Source: Vibrio splendidus | GTDB taxonomy: Bacteria; Pseudomonadota; Gammaproteobacteria; Enterobacterales; Vibrionaceae | Direction: 5' to 3' | Length of the DNA stretch: 64,000 nt | NCBI RefSeq assembly: GCF_001557875.1 | Contig: NZ_LNRF01000011.1 | Coordinates: 1 to 64,000 of the forward strand | Shown: piece after piece, positions 7,413 to 15,757 of the stretch | Numbering within the stretch: position 1 is the first letter of the stretch | Layout: the number at the start of each line of letters is the position of its first letter | Translations under genes and position numbers: made by a program | Notes under the pieces: model-generated | Seen by the model: the letters and a program-made list of their open reading frames with translations, nothing else | Database searches by the model: none | Told to the model about the DNA's origin: nothing

Positions 7413-9425
7413 ATGAAAGAATCGATTCAAGTTACCTTAGAGCAGTTAAGAGAAACTCTGCATTATCACGCCGTTCGTTATTACGTAGAAGATAGCCCTG
7501 AGATCCCTGATGTCGAGTACGATCGATTAATGCAGCAATTGCTAAAGATCGAAGAAGAGAACCCAGAGCTTGTGACGGTAGATTCGCCAAGCCAACGTGT
7601 TGGCGGTCAGCCTTTAGATGGCTTCACTCAAGTGACTCATGAGATCCCAATGCTTTCTCTGGACAATGCTTTCTCTGATGAAGATTTGGATGCGTTCAAT
7701 AAGCGAATGTCTGATAGAGCGCCAACCGAAAATCTCAAGACTTTCTGTTGTGAACCTAAGCTTGATGGCCTTGCCGTTAGCTTGCTCTATGTGAATGGTA
7801 CCCTAGTTCAGGCTGCTACACGTGGTGACGGTGCGACGGGTGAAAATATCACTGAAAACGTGCGTACGATCAGCTCTATCCCACTTAAGTTGCAAGGTGA
7901 AGGCTGGCCGGAGCGTATAGAAGTTCGTGGTGAAGTGTTTATGCCGAAAGCGGGTTTCGATAAGTTGAATGAGATGGCGTTGAAGAAAGGCGAGAAAGTC
8001 TTTGTTAACCCACGTAATGCCGCCGCAGGTAGCCTGCGTCAGCTTGATTCTCGTATTACAGCGAAACGTCCGCTGGCCTTCTACGCATACAGTGTCGGTG
8101 TTGTACAAGGCGCTGAGCTATCAAATAGTCACTACCAACGCTTTTTACAGCTTAAAGGTTGGGGCTTACCTATGTGTCCTGAAACTAAGCAACTAAGCTC
8201 TCTTGAAGACGTGAAAGCCTATTACCAAAATATTATGACTCGTCGTGATGCTCTGGCTTACGAGATTGATGGCGTTGTTATCAAAGTCGACGACATTGCG
8301 GCTCAAGAAGTGCTTGGCTTTGTTGCACGAGCACCGCGTTGGGCGATTGCTTATAAGTTCCCGGCTCAAGAAGAGATTACCCTGCTCAATGACGTTGAGT
8401 TTCAGGTAGGCCGTACCGGCGCTATTACGCCTGTGGCTAAACTGGAACCTATCTTTGTGGGTGGTGTGACGGTGAGTAATGCAACGCTACACAACGCTGA
8501 TGAGATTGCTCGTTTGGGTGTCAAGGTAGGCGACAGCGTTATTATTCGCCGTGCAGGTGATGTTATTCCGCAAATTGTGGCTGTTGTACAAGATCGTCGC
8601 CCTGAAACGGCTAAAGACATTGTATTCCCGGACGCCTGCCCTGTATGTAATTCTGCAGTTGAGCGCGTAGAGGGCGAAGCTGTAGCGCGTTGTACTGGTG
8701 GTTTGGTATGTCAGGCGCAGCGTAAAGAAGCGCTTAAGCACTTTGTATCGAGAAAGGCTTTGGATGTTGATGGTCTTGGCGTAAAGGTGATAGAGCAGCT
8801 TGTAGATCGTGAAATGGTAGAAACGCCAGCTGACCTGTTTAAGCTCAGCGCGGGCGTGATCACGGTTCTTGACCGCATGGGGCCAAAATCGGCACAGAAT
8901 GTAGTGAGCGCACTTAACAAGGCTAAAGATACGACACTAGCGCGTTTCCTTTATTCACTTGGTATTCGTGAAGTGGGTGAAGCGACAGCGATGAACTTAG
9001 CGCAACACTTTAAGACGCTGGAACTGGTTCAAGCAGCTACTCATGAACAATTAGTTGAAGTGTCAGATATTGGTGACATCGTTGCTAGCCATATCACCAG
9101 TTTCTTCTCACAAGAGAAAAACAGAGCGGTCGTCGATCAGCTGATAGAGCTAGGTGTGAATTGGCCAATCATCGAAGAAGCTGCCGATGACCAAGAGCTA
9201 CCATTAGAAGGTAAAGTCGTTGTGTTAACAGGCTCATTGTCGCAATTAGGTCGAAGTGAAGCTAAAGCTGCGTTACAAGCATTAGGTGCGAAAGTGACGG
9301 GTAGCGTATCGAAGAAAACGGACATCTTGTTTGCCGGTGAAGCTGCGGGTTCTAAATTAACTAAAGCACAAGATTTAGGTATCGAAATAAGAACAGAAGA
9401 AGATCTAATAGCCCTTATTTCGTAA
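7413..9425 (+). CDS. ligA: NAD-dependent DNA ligase LigA
   Basis: Seals nicks in replication and repair using NAD as AMP donor. At 670 residues it matches the family. The adenylation domain covers about residues 1-320 with the catalytic lysine K116 in KLDG. An OB-fold follows, then a zinc finger beginning CPVC near residue 408 and continuing to CTGGLVCQAQ. Helix-hairpin-helix repeats run to about residue 585, and the C-terminal BRCT domain (EGKVVVLTGSLSQLGRSEAK) occupies residues 594-670. It is followed by its own terminator. The zipA-ligA adjacency is conserved with E. coli. Confidence 0.98.
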   Translation: MKESIQVTLEQLRETLHYHAVRYYVEDSPEIPDVEYDRLMQQLLKIEEENPELVTVDSPSQRVGGQPLDGFTQVTHEIPMLSLDNAFSDEDLDAFNKRMSDRAPTENLKTFCCEPKLDGLAVSLLYVNGTLVQAATRGDGATGENITENVRTISSIPLKLQGEGWPERIEVRGEVFMPKAGFDKLNEMALKKGEKVFVNPRNAAAGSLRQLDSRITAKRPLAFYAYSVGVVQGAELSNSHYQRFLQLKGWGLPMCPETKQLSSLEDVKAYYQNIMTRRDALAYEIDGVVIKVDDIAAQEVLGFVARAPRWAIAYKFPAQEEITLLNDVEFQVGRTGAITPVAKLEPIFVGGVTVSNATLHNADEIARLGVKVGDSVIIRRAGDVIPQIVAVVQDRRPETAKDIVFPDACPVCNSAVERVEGEAVARCTGGLVCQAQRKEALKHFVSRKALDVDGLGVKVIEQLVDREMVETPADLFKLSAGVITVLDRMGPKSAQNVVSALNKAKDTTLARFLYSLGIREVGEATAMNLAQHFKTLELVQAATHEQLVEVSDIGDIVASHITSFFSQEKNRAVVDQLIELGVNWPIIEEAADDQELPLEGKVVVLTGSLSQLGRSEAKAALQALGAKVTGSVSKKTDILFAGEAAGSKLTKAQDLGIEIRTEEDLIALIS

Positions 9426-9449
9426 GTAAATACAGATAAAAAAAGCTCA

Positions 9450-9482
9450 AAGGCACTCCTTTCAAGGGAGTGCCTTTTTTGT
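9450..9482 (+). terminator. Terminator after ligA
   Basis: The stem AAGGCACTCC/GGAGTGCCTT has a short loop and a T-run of six. It is 24 bases past the ligA stop. Confidence 0.9.
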
Positions 9483-9950
9483 TTCTGATATAAAAATGAG
9501 GGCTTTTTAATTGTTGAGAATTTTGTTCCTATACGAACTCTAAAATCAGGACAGTGACGCTGCTCAACATTAATGAAATACCATTGTAGTTGTATCAAAA
9601 ATGCGAGTCACTTCTATTTTTATAAGAGCGAACTACATTCAAGTGGTTGATATTTATTGTTTTTATTGTTTTTGGTTGTGAGCTTTACAATTTATCGATC
9701 TGGATCACTAAGTACCTACTAAATTTGCACCAACTCATATTTTTTTAGATGAAAATTAAGTTCTCATTGATCTTTTTGAGGGCGAAGTTAGTCTTAATGC
9801 CATGGATGCACACGATGTGTATAACCAGAAAGGAAATAGAGAATTCAGAGTTTAGGGTTCTCAAACAAGAAAAGGTATTTCTCTCTACGGCGGCCAACTT
9901 TAGGCGGGGAATATTCAAACAGCTATATCCATTTTTAGGAGTTTTATTCC
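9483..9950 (+). promoter_or_regulatory. Long upstream region of the porin gene
   Basis: About 470 AT-rich bases without a convincing gene. TTTTTAGGAG ends 10 bases before the porin ATG and is its ribosome binding site. A possible sigma-70 pair is TTATTG (9667-9672) and TACAAT (9690-9695) with 17 bases between. The length suggests a regulated promoter or long leader, as for other vibrio porins under ToxR or Cpx control, but I could not identify an operator. Confidence 0.35.
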
Positions 9951-11090
9951 ATGGAAAACAAAATTTTCAAACGTACTCTACTAGGTGCATCTGTTGCACT
10001 TTTATCGACAGGCGTAATGGCGAAAGAAGTTGGTATCAACTCTGACTTCAACGTTGACGTTTACGGTGTTGCAGCTATCTCTCTAGTGAACTACAACACA
10101 ACTGACAACAATGACTCTAGCTCTGGTTACGCAGTAGAGAACGAATCTCGTATCGGCTTCCGTGCTCACAAAGATATGTTTGAAGACGTTACTATCACAA
10201 TGCAGATCGAATCTGGCTACGTAGATAGCACAGACTGGTCTCACGGTGGCGTTTCAGGTGGTGTTCTAGGTTTCCGTGATACGTTCGTTGGTGCTTCTGG
10301 CTCTTGGGGTAACCTTCGTGTGGGTCGTGTTCTTACACCACTATACGAAATCGTCGACTGGCCATTCTCTAACCCTGGTTTAGGTTCTGTATTCGATTGG
10401 GGCGGCATCAACGGTCACTACGATCGTCAATCTAACCAAGTACGTTACGATTCAGCTAAATTTGGTGGTTTCTCTTTTGCAGCTTCTGTTGGTCGTGATG
10501 ATAACGACAACGGTGGCGGTGCAGCGACTCGTGATGCAAACTTTGTTGGTGCAAGTGCTAAGTACAGCTTCGAAAAAGTAACATTCATGGGTGCGGTTGA
10601 ATCTGGTACTCGTGTAGTAGCGGAGACTGGTGGTGAGTATGTTGTAGCTCAAGAAGACATTAAAGATGCAAACGGCAACGTAACTACGCCTAAAGGTGAA
10701 ATTTACCTAACTGATACTGTAGCTGGTTACGATGACGATACATTCGCATACATCGTAGGTTTTGAAGCTAGCCTACCAGCTGGTTTCGGTATCGCAGCAG
10801 CATATAAAGGCGAAGAGCTAGATAACGGAATCCGTAAAGTGACTCAAGATTCTTACTCAATCATTGGTCAATACTGGAATGGTCCAATCGGTTTCAAACT
10901 AGGTTACGCAGCTAACCTTGAGTCTGAAACAAATGGTTCTAAAGATGCTAACTCAGACAGCAACACTATTTCTGGTCAGCTAATGGCTGTTCATAACGGT
11001 TTCGTACCTTACCTACGTGTAGCGGGTCGTACTGTTGGTGACGCTGATACAGATATCGTAACTCGCGTTGGTCTTGAGTACGGTTTCTAA
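9951..11090 (+). CDS. Gram-negative general porin (OmpU/OmpC-like superfamily)
   Basis: A 379-residue outer-membrane beta-barrel. Residues 1-24 are a signal peptide ending GVMA before KEVG. The mature protein begins with a typical first strand (FNVDVYGVAAISLV), has RIGFRAHKDMFEDV and a GLEYGF terminus with the C-terminal phenylalanine required for barrel assembly. Alternating hydrophobic residues and few Cys fit a trimeric diffusion porin. A vibrio porin gene lies downstream of ligA in V. cholerae too, so this is probably the orthologue and not OmpU itself. It is followed by a strong terminator, then a lipoprotein gene. Confidence 0.88.
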   Translation: MENKIFKRTLLGASVALLSTGVMAKEVGINSDFNVDVYGVAAISLVNYNTTDNNDSSSGYAVENESRIGFRAHKDMFEDVTITMQIESGYVDSTDWSHGGVSGGVLGFRDTFVGASGSWGNLRVGRVLTPLYEIVDWPFSNPGLGSVFDWGGINGHYDRQSNQVRYDSAKFGGFSFAASVGRDDNDNGGGAATRDANFVGASAKYSFEKVTFMGAVESGTRVVAETGGEYVVAQEDIKDANGNVTTPKGEIYLTDTVAGYDDDTFAYIVGFEASLPAGFGIAAAYKGEELDNGIRKVTQDSYSIIGQYWNGPIGFKLGYAANLESETNGSKDANSDSNTISGQLMAVHNGFVPYLRVAGRTVGDADTDIVTRVGLEYGF

Positions 11091-11126
11091 GCTAGAATCT
11101 TTAGCTTAAACAGTTAGATAAAAATC

Positions 11127-11162
11127 AAAACGCTGGTAAATTTTGTTTGCCAGCGTTTTTCC
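11127..11162 (+). terminator. Terminator after the porin gene
   Basis: The stem AAAACGCTGG(t)AAA/TTT(g)CCAGCGTTTT is followed by Ts. It lies 36 bases past the porin stop. Confidence 0.88.
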
Positions 11163-11188
11163 ATAGTGAACATAAGGAATTAGTCATA

Positions 11189-11992
11189 ATGAATAAAGTT
11201 AGTGTAGTTGTATTATCATTATTTTTGGGAGCTTGTAGTTCACTCGATTCACAAAGTAATTTTGCAGACTCAGTTGCAGATGTACAGCCAAAAGGTGGTT
11301 ACATTCAAGTGACTGGACAATCTTATGTAGCGGAAAGTAAAGCGAACGTCGGTGCTGATATCCTGAAATCGTCACTTTACTTTACATACAACAAAGAAGT
11401 AACACAGAACTCGGCTCCAGAATCTTCAATTATCATGGATGTGAGTTACTTCCAGAGCTATAAAGAATACGAAACCGTAAGCTTTTTTGGAAAGACGATA
11501 GACCTTGAAGAGAGACAGGTTCCAAGAGAGAGCTGCAGCGAACACTGCACAAAGACTCAATATATTGAATTTCCATTGAGCGAAGCTGACATTCAGCAAG
11601 CAAGAGAAAAGAACTTAGAATTTACACTTGATGGACAAAACTCAGTAATGAGTACAACTTTCATTGTGCCGAAAGCGTATATCGACACAATCTATAATGG
11701 CGCAAATAATCATACAGCTATCGCTGTTGCTCCAGTAGCGGTGCCTGTTGCGGCTGTAGTTGCTGAAGAGCCAAAAGCATCACAAGCACAAGAGATGGTG
11801 AATTACTGGTATGGTGAAGCAACCAAAGAAGAGCAAGCTGCAGTGACAGATTGGGCATTCAAGAATCGTAAGAACGCGAACCCAGCACCACTAGAAGGCT
11901 CAAAAGAGATCGAAATGGTTTCATACTGGTTCAACAAGCTAGATAGTGAAGAAAAATCTCAAACTATTATTTGGTTGTTAGAGCAAGAGTAA
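11189..11992 (+). CDS. Uncharacterised lipoprotein with duplicated C-terminal motif
   Basis: I do not recognise a named family. The start at 11189 gives a lipoprotein signal peptide MNKVSVVVLSLFLGACSS with lipobox L13-G14-A15-C16; the open frame continues upstream into the porin terminator and is not used. The protein has 267 residues. Residues 20-175 look like a mixed alpha/beta periplasmic domain containing two Cys pairs in CSEHC. Residues 178-195 are Ala/Val/Pro rich. The C-terminus has two copies of a 26-residue unit, at 202-227 and 242-267, with pattern E-M-V-x-Y-W-[YF] and ending in a W-rich helix. It follows the porin and a terminator, so it probably has its own promoter. Confidence 0.75.
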   Translation: MNKVSVVVLSLFLGACSSLDSQSNFADSVADVQPKGGYIQVTGQSYVAESKANVGADILKSSLYFTYNKEVTQNSAPESSIIMDVSYFQSYKEYETVSFFGKTIDLEERQVPRESCSEHCTKTQYIEFPLSEADIQQAREKNLEFTLDGQNSVMSTTFIVPKAYIDTIYNGANNHTAIAVAPVAVPVAAVVAEEPKASQAQEMVNYWYGEATKEEQAAVTDWAFKNRKNANPAPLEGSKEIEMVSYWFNKLDSEEKSQTIIWLLEQE

Positions 11993-12024
11993 GCCTTTAA
12001 CGTTACGCCCTAACTATGTTTTTC

Positions 12025-12062
12025 AACCGCAGTATTGTATAACAGCAGTACTGCGGTTTTTC
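12025..12062 (+). terminator. Terminator after the lipoprotein gene
   Basis: The stem AACCGCAGTA/TACTGCGGTT is followed by TTT. It lies just upstream of cueR, with the last Ts 24 bases before the cueR start. Confidence 0.85.
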
Positions 12063-12085
12063 ATTTTAGGCTTACAGGTAAGATT

Positions 12086-12478
12086 GTGAATATTGGTGAA
12101 GTAGCGAAGCGTGTTGGTACAACAGCGAAATCCATTCGTTTTTACGAAAGTAAAGGCATGATGAGTCCTCCACATCGTTCAGAAAACGGCTATAGGCAAT
12201 ACGGCGAGATTCACATCGAACAGTTGGAGTTTGTACTAAGAGCTAAAATGGTTGGATTTACCCTTGATGAGTGTAAAGCGCTTGTTGAACTGGCAATGAA
12301 CCCCAACAGACAAAGCTACGAAGTAAAAAAGAAAGCCACGCAGAAGCTAGATGAAATAGAGTTTAAGCTTGCTGAATTAAATAAGATGAAAGCTCAACTG
12401 CAATCTTGGGTTCATGACTGCCCTGGTGATGCTTCAACGGAATGTCCTATTTTAAACAACCTTGCTGGCCGCAGTTAG
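12086..12478 (+). CDS. cueR: MerR-family copper efflux regulator CueR
   Basis: A cytosolic sensor that binds Cu(I), Ag(I) or Au(I) and activates copper-export genes by untwisting long-spacer promoters. I start it at GTG 12086, giving (M)NIGEVAKRVGTTAKSIRFYE and 130 residues. Residues 1-70 are the MerR winged helix (RSENGYRQYG) and 75-108 the dimerisation helix. C112 and C120 in CPGDASTEC sit exactly where E. coli CueR has its metal ligands, and S77 of the same region is also present. That spacing separates CueR from ZntR or SoxR. Downstream of it lies the equivalent of the E. coli ybbJ-qmcA-ybbNO block on the opposite strand. Confidence 0.92.
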   Translation: MNIGEVAKRVGTTAKSIRFYESKGMMSPPHRSENGYRQYGEIHIEQLEFVLRAKMVGFTLDECKALVELAMNPNRQSYEVKKKATQKLDEIEFKLAELNKMKAQLQSWVHDCPGDASTECPILNNLAGRS

Positions 12479-12495
12479 TTTCGAATGTAAATAAT

Positions 12496-12531
12496 AGTCA
12501 GGCTGCAAATAGTATTACGAGCCTGACTTTA
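12496..12531 (+). terminator. Terminator after cueR
   Basis: A perfect 9-bp stem AGTCAGGCT/AGCCTGACT with a 15-base loop, followed by TTTAATT. It lies 18 bases past the cueR stop and may also serve the convergent small gene. Confidence 0.7.
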
Positions 12532-12539
12532 ATTACCAA

Positions 12540-12719
12540 TCACAGTACTGTTCCGCCGTAATGTTTGCAGATTAGAATTGGTACATGAGTGACTGCGTTG
12601 CCATCTGAGCACTTAACGATAGGCCCCATGTTTCCATTGCCTGGAGACTGACTGCTCGCTAGAGCGCTTCCGAATGATAAGCTGAAAATAGCCGTTAGAA
12701 TTATCAAAAAATGTCTCAT
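12540..12719 (-). CDS. Small secreted protein with two cysteines
   Basis: A 59-residue open frame starting MRHFLIILTAIFSLSFGSAL with a clear signal peptide cleaved near ALA-SS. The mature part is about 36 residues with KCSDGN, then LICKHYGG: a C-x-DG followed 16 residues later by C-K-x-x-GG. The pattern is reminiscent of small DUF3761-like secreted proteins, but I cannot assign it firmly. Two cysteines in an exported peptide could form a disulfide or bind metal. It is convergent with cueR, whose product senses copper; a link is only suggested by position. GGAG lies 7 bases upstream of the chosen ATG. Confidence 0.6.
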   Translation of the reverse strand: MRHFLIILTAIFSLSFGSALASSQSPGNGNMGPIVKCSDGNAVTHVPILICKHYGGTVL

Positions 12720-12993
12720 ACAAACTCCATTAGGTTTATCTCTGATTGAGATAAATGAAAGTATGGACAAGGAAAAGAAAATTTCAAAAATCTGACGGAC
12801 TTAACATTTTTAATAATTATAATTAAGCGAGAGCCAGGCTAATTATTCATAAATATCTTGGGTAAGAAATCTGGCTTTCTTATACCTTTTCAGCTTAATC
12901 AAAATTTTTAGCTTTACGAAATAAGAACTTATTTTTTTTTCAATTCAATCTATCGCAATGATAATTCTAATATTATTAAGGTTCAAAAATAGA

Positions 12994-13023
12994 AAAAGCC
13001 TGCATTTATTGAAAATGCAGGCT
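12994..13023 (-). terminator. Terminator after the nfeD-like gene
   Basis: On the minus strand the stem GCCTGCATTT/AAATGCAGGC is followed by TTTTTC. It lies 16 bases past the nfeD stop. Confidence 0.85.
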
Positions 13024-13038
13024 TCATATAGCTCTTGT

Positions 13039-13488
13039 TTATAAAGGCTCTATTATTAGAACTATTCCGTCTAAAGCGACAATCCTAATTTCGGTGCCAG
13101 ATGGGATATCTTGACTAGCCTTTGCTGACCAAGAAGAGTCACCGAACTTAATACGACAGCTACCTTTCTTTACGTCTTCACTAAGGATTAGGGTTTGACC
13201 TACAAGCTGCTTTTCTCTTTGGTTGAGTTCTCTATTGGAATCTGACTGCTTATCACTAGATAGTTGTCTTCTCCACCATAACCAAGTGGTGATGAGGGAG
13301 AAGCTAGCAAAGGACAGCCATTGCATCTGCCAACCGATTGGTAGCGCGCCTAATAGAGCACCGACCAACATGGCTGATATGCCGATCCATAAAAAGTAAC
13401 CAGCGGTCCCAATTAGCTCAAGCGCTAACAATGCGAGACCAAACGCTAACCAATGCCAATGGTTTACTTGTTCTAGTAATTCGACCAT
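13039..13488 (-). CDS. NfeD-like membrane protein (YbbJ equivalent)
   Basis: A 149-residue protein of the short NfeD type. Residues 10-75 hold two or three hydrophobic helices (LAFGLALLALELIGTAGYFL; ISAMLVGALLGALPIGW). The C-terminal 60 residues form a soluble OB-fold with LVGQTLILSEDVKKG, GDSSWSAKA and VALDGIVLIIEPL. NfeD proteins partner with SPFH/stomatin proteins in the membrane. Its start is 3 bases from the stop of the qmcA homologue, so the two are co-transcribed. E. coli has the same pair as ybbJ-qmcA next to cueR. Confidence 0.9.
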   Translation of the reverse strand: MVELLEQVNHWHWLAFGLALLALELIGTAGYFLWIGISAMLVGALLGALPIGWQMQWLSFASFSLITTWLWWRRQLSSDKQSDSNRELNQREKQLVGQTLILSEDVKKGSCRIKFGDSSWSAKASQDIPSGTEIRIVALDGIVLIIEPL

Positions 13489-13491
13489 AAG

Positions 13492-14421
13492 TTAGTCCTT
13501 ACCACCTTTGTCATTCTTATGTGCAAACATCTCTGCGATACCTGCGACAGAACCCATAAGGCCGGTTGCTTCGAGTGGTAGCATGATGATCTTGCCGTTT
13601 TCAGCTTGGCCTATAGATTTCAATGCGTCGGTGTAACCTTGTGCAATAAAGTAATTGACCGCTTGCATGTCACCTTGAGCAATCGCCGTTGATACCATTT
13701 CTGTTGCTTTAGCTTCTGCTTCTGCAGCACGCTCACGGGCTTCTGCTTGCAATATTGCTGCTTGCTTCTCACCTTCTGCTTTCAGGATTTCTGATTGCTT
13801 ATGGCCTTCTGCTTTTAATATCTCAGCTTGTCTTACACCTTCGGCCTCTAGGATATCAGCACGTTTATTACGCTCGGCTTTCATCTGAGCATTCATCGCA
13901 GCAGTAAGGTCTGCTGGTGGCTGTACATCTTTGATTTCGATACGTGTAACCTTCACGCCCCACGGGTTAGTTGCTTCATCAACGATATTTAGGAGCTTAG
14001 TATTGATCATGTCACGCTGGCTAAGCATCTCATCCAGCTCCATCGAGCCTAGTACAGTACGGATATTGGTGAGGGTTAAGTTACGGATCGCATGTTCAAG
14101 GTCATTCACTTCATAAGCCGCCTTAGGTGCATCGATCACTTGAACAAAACACACCGCATCAATAACTACATTCGCGTTATCTTTGGAGATGACTTCTTGT
14201 GCCGGGATATCGAGAACACGCTCCATCATACTGATGCGTTGTCCGATTTTATCGATAAATGGAATGATCAGGTTTAGACCTGGTTTGAGGGTTTGTGTAT
14301 AACGGCCAAAGCGTTCTACGGTCCAGTTATTGCCTTGCGGAACCGTTTTTACTCCGGCGAAAATAAACAGTAGTGCGACGGCAGTAAAGACGCCAATAGT
14401 AATCAGGGTATCAATAGGCAT
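13492..14421 (-). CDS. qmcA: SPFH/stomatin-family membrane protein QmcA
   Basis: A 309-residue membrane-anchored protein of the stomatin/prohibitin superfamily, thought to organise membrane microdomains and modulate proteases. Residues 5-24 are an N-terminal transmembrane helix, and residues 25-185 the SPFH domain (VPQGNNWTVERFGRY, IPFIDKIGQRISMMERVLDI). Residues 190-240 carry a repeated heptad-like coiled-coil motif, ILxAEGxxQ (four close copies). The C-terminus contains a GLMGSVAGIAEMF hydrophobic patch. It is co-transcribed with the NfeD-like gene. The closest relative I recognise is E. coli QmcA (305 residues). Confidence 0.93.
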   Translation of the reverse strand: MPIDTLITIGVFTAVALLFIFAGVKTVPQGNNWTVERFGRYTQTLKPGLNLIIPFIDKIGQRISMMERVLDIPAQEVISKDNANVVIDAVCFVQVIDAPKAAYEVNDLEHAIRNLTLTNIRTVLGSMELDEMLSQRDMINTKLLNIVDEATNPWGVKVTRIEIKDVQPPADLTAAMNAQMKAERNKRADILEAEGVRQAEILKAEGHKQSEILKAEGEKQAAILQAEARERAAEAEAKATEMVSTAIAQGDMQAVNYFIAQGYTDALKSIGQAENGKIIMLPLEATGLMGSVAGIAEMFAHKNDKGGKD

Positions 14422-14509
14422 ACAAAGTCCTTTGCAAGTTTAAGTTTTTGAATGTTTATTACTCATACTGGCGCATATTTAAAGGCGGGGCAAATTTATA
14501 AATGAGAAA

Positions 14510-14541
14510 TGGGCCATAAAACATTGATTTTATGGCCCATT
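14510..14541 (-). terminator. Probable terminator after cnoX
   Basis: A perfect 13-bp stem ATGGGCCATAAAA with its complement and a 6-base loop, followed on the minus strand by a T-containing stretch without a long run. It lies between cnoX and qmcA and separates their transcripts. Confidence 0.6.
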
Positions 14542-14633
14542 ATGAGTTTTGTATTCAAAAACCTAATAGGTAGATTCGCTGAATTTAGATTTGATAGCTA
14601 ACTGGCTTAAGACTCAGCAGTTACAGAACCTGA

Positions 14634-15488
14634 CTAGTAAAGCAGAGAGTACAGTTGTCGACGGTACTTACTGGCAACTGGGTTACCTTGTCCAAGCGCA
14701 CTCAAGATGTCCATGAACTCTTTTTTCATGTCACCATCGAGAGCATTAAGATCTTTGGCTAGGAAAGACCACAATAGATCCATTGCTTCTTCACTGCGGT
14801 TCACTTGGTGATATTGCAATGCTAATTCAGATGCCGTTTTAGCGTCGCTTGGATTTTGCTGAAGCGCCGCTTCTAATGCTTGGATTTCTGGGCTATCGGC
14901 CGCTTGCTTATGAAGTTCAAGCTTTGCAACTAAGCCTTTGTAGTAGTTGTCTTGGTACTCAAGAGGGATGGTTGTTAGCTGGAATTCAGCAAGGTCAAAT
15001 TGTTGCGTTTCTAACAAACACTCTGCGATCGCCAGTTTTACTTCACCTTTATTCGTCAGCTCTGCTGGGAGTTGCTGCATTGCTGCTAGTGCTTGTGTGT
15101 GCTCGCCAGCTTGCATTTGCTCAAGAGCTTGACGCAAAGCAAGTTCATCTTGGCTAGGAAGGTGATTGCTTAGCATCTCTACAATCGCGTCTAAGCTTTG
15201 AGGACCACCCAGTCCATCGACAGGTTGACCGTTAACAAACAGTGCAATCGTAGGCAGTGCTTGAACACCAAACTGGCTAGCAATCGCTTGTTCTTGCTCG
15301 CAATTCAGTAGGGCCAAAGTAAAAGCACCGTTGTATTGCTGAGTTAATGTTTGAAGTTCAGGAATGACTTGGGCGCTCTCTTGGCTCATTGGTGCCCAAA
15401 AATGGATGAGTACAGGGGTCTGCATCGAACCTTCTAATACTTGACGAAAGTTCTGCTCATTAAGTTCAACAATATGCGGAGATTGCAT
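14634..15488 (-). CDS. cnoX: Thioredoxin-fold chaperone CnoX (YbbN)
   Basis: Belongs to the YbbN/CnoX family: an N-terminal thioredoxin fold (residues 1-110) and C-terminal TPR-like helices (115-284). In E. coli it is a holdase that hands clients to GroEL. At 284 residues it matches. The thioredoxin CxxC is absent: the active-site loop reads WAPMSQES, where E. coli has SQHC, so the second Cys is replaced by S38. A second conserved cysteine, C63 in LLNCEQEQ, is kept. The protein can be a chaperone but should not act as an oxidoreductase. It is followed by a hairpin, then qmcA; the same order occurs in E. coli with ybbLM between. Confidence 0.9.
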   Translation of the reverse strand: MQSPHIVELNEQNFRQVLEGSMQTPVLIHFWAPMSQESAQVIPELQTLTQQYNGAFTLALLNCEQEQAIASQFGVQALPTIALFVNGQPVDGLGGPQSLDAIVEMLSNHLPSQDELALRQALEQMQAGEHTQALAAMQQLPAELTNKGEVKLAIAECLLETQQFDLAEFQLTTIPLEYQDNYYKGLVAKLELHKQAADSPEIQALEAALQQNPSDAKTASELALQYHQVNRSEEAMDLLWSFLAKDLNALDGDMKKEFMDILSALGQGNPVASKYRRQLYSLLY

Positions 15489-15595
15489 TTACGTTCCTTG
15501 AGGTTTGTTTTGTGGATACGTTGCAAATATGGGGGGATTAGTCGGTAACTTCAAGATCTAACTCGGTTATCTCGGATAAAAAGAACCAAAAATAG

Positions 15596-15654
15596 AAAAA
15601 CGCTATGCTTCGATGTTGATAGAGTTGTTATCTCAACATGGAAGGCATAGCGTT
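15596..15654 (-). terminator. Long hairpin terminator downstream of the 21-residue gene
   Basis: The outer stem AACGCTATGC/GCATAGCGTT and the inner stem ATGTTGA/TCAACAT are followed on the minus strand by TTTTTCTATTTTT. It is 38 bases past the tiny gene's stop and well before cnoX, so it ends a separate short transcript. Confidence 0.75.
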
Positions 15655-15691
15655 ATCATCGAGGTAGTCAGTGAGGCGTTGCGTGAGATAC

Positions 15692-15757
15692 TCAAAACAG
15701 AATAAACAACGTAATAGCCAGACCCACACCTACCCAATTAAGTCGGTTTAAAGTCAT
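15692..15757 (-). CDS. Possible 21-residue membrane peptide
   Basis: An ATG-to-TGA frame encoding MTLNRLNWVGVGLAITLFIL plus F. A polar, positively charged N-terminus is followed by about 14 hydrophobic residues, the shape of known small inner-membrane proteins. GGA lies 6 bases upstream of the ATG, a good ribosome binding site. A strong terminator follows 38 bases downstream. It occupies the otherwise empty 396-base gap between the SDR gene and cnoX. I do not recognise a family. The frame could be chance, but start, Shine-Dalgarno site, hydrophobicity and dedicated terminator together make it credible. Confidence 0.5.
   Translation of the reverse strand: MTLNRLNWVGVGLAITLFILF

Noticed and set aside
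9137..9598. Open minus-strand frame opposite the ligA end
   Set aside because: It is antisense to the BRCT domain of a clear ligase and crosses the ligA terminator.
9749..10045. Open plus-strand frame overlapping the porin start
   Set aside because: It overlaps the signal-peptide coding region in another frame and resembles no protein; the porin is certain.
12950..12980. Possible Fur box near the small secreted gene
   Set aside because: Only the left half (ATGATAATT) fits; the right half has too few matches in an AT-rich stretch.
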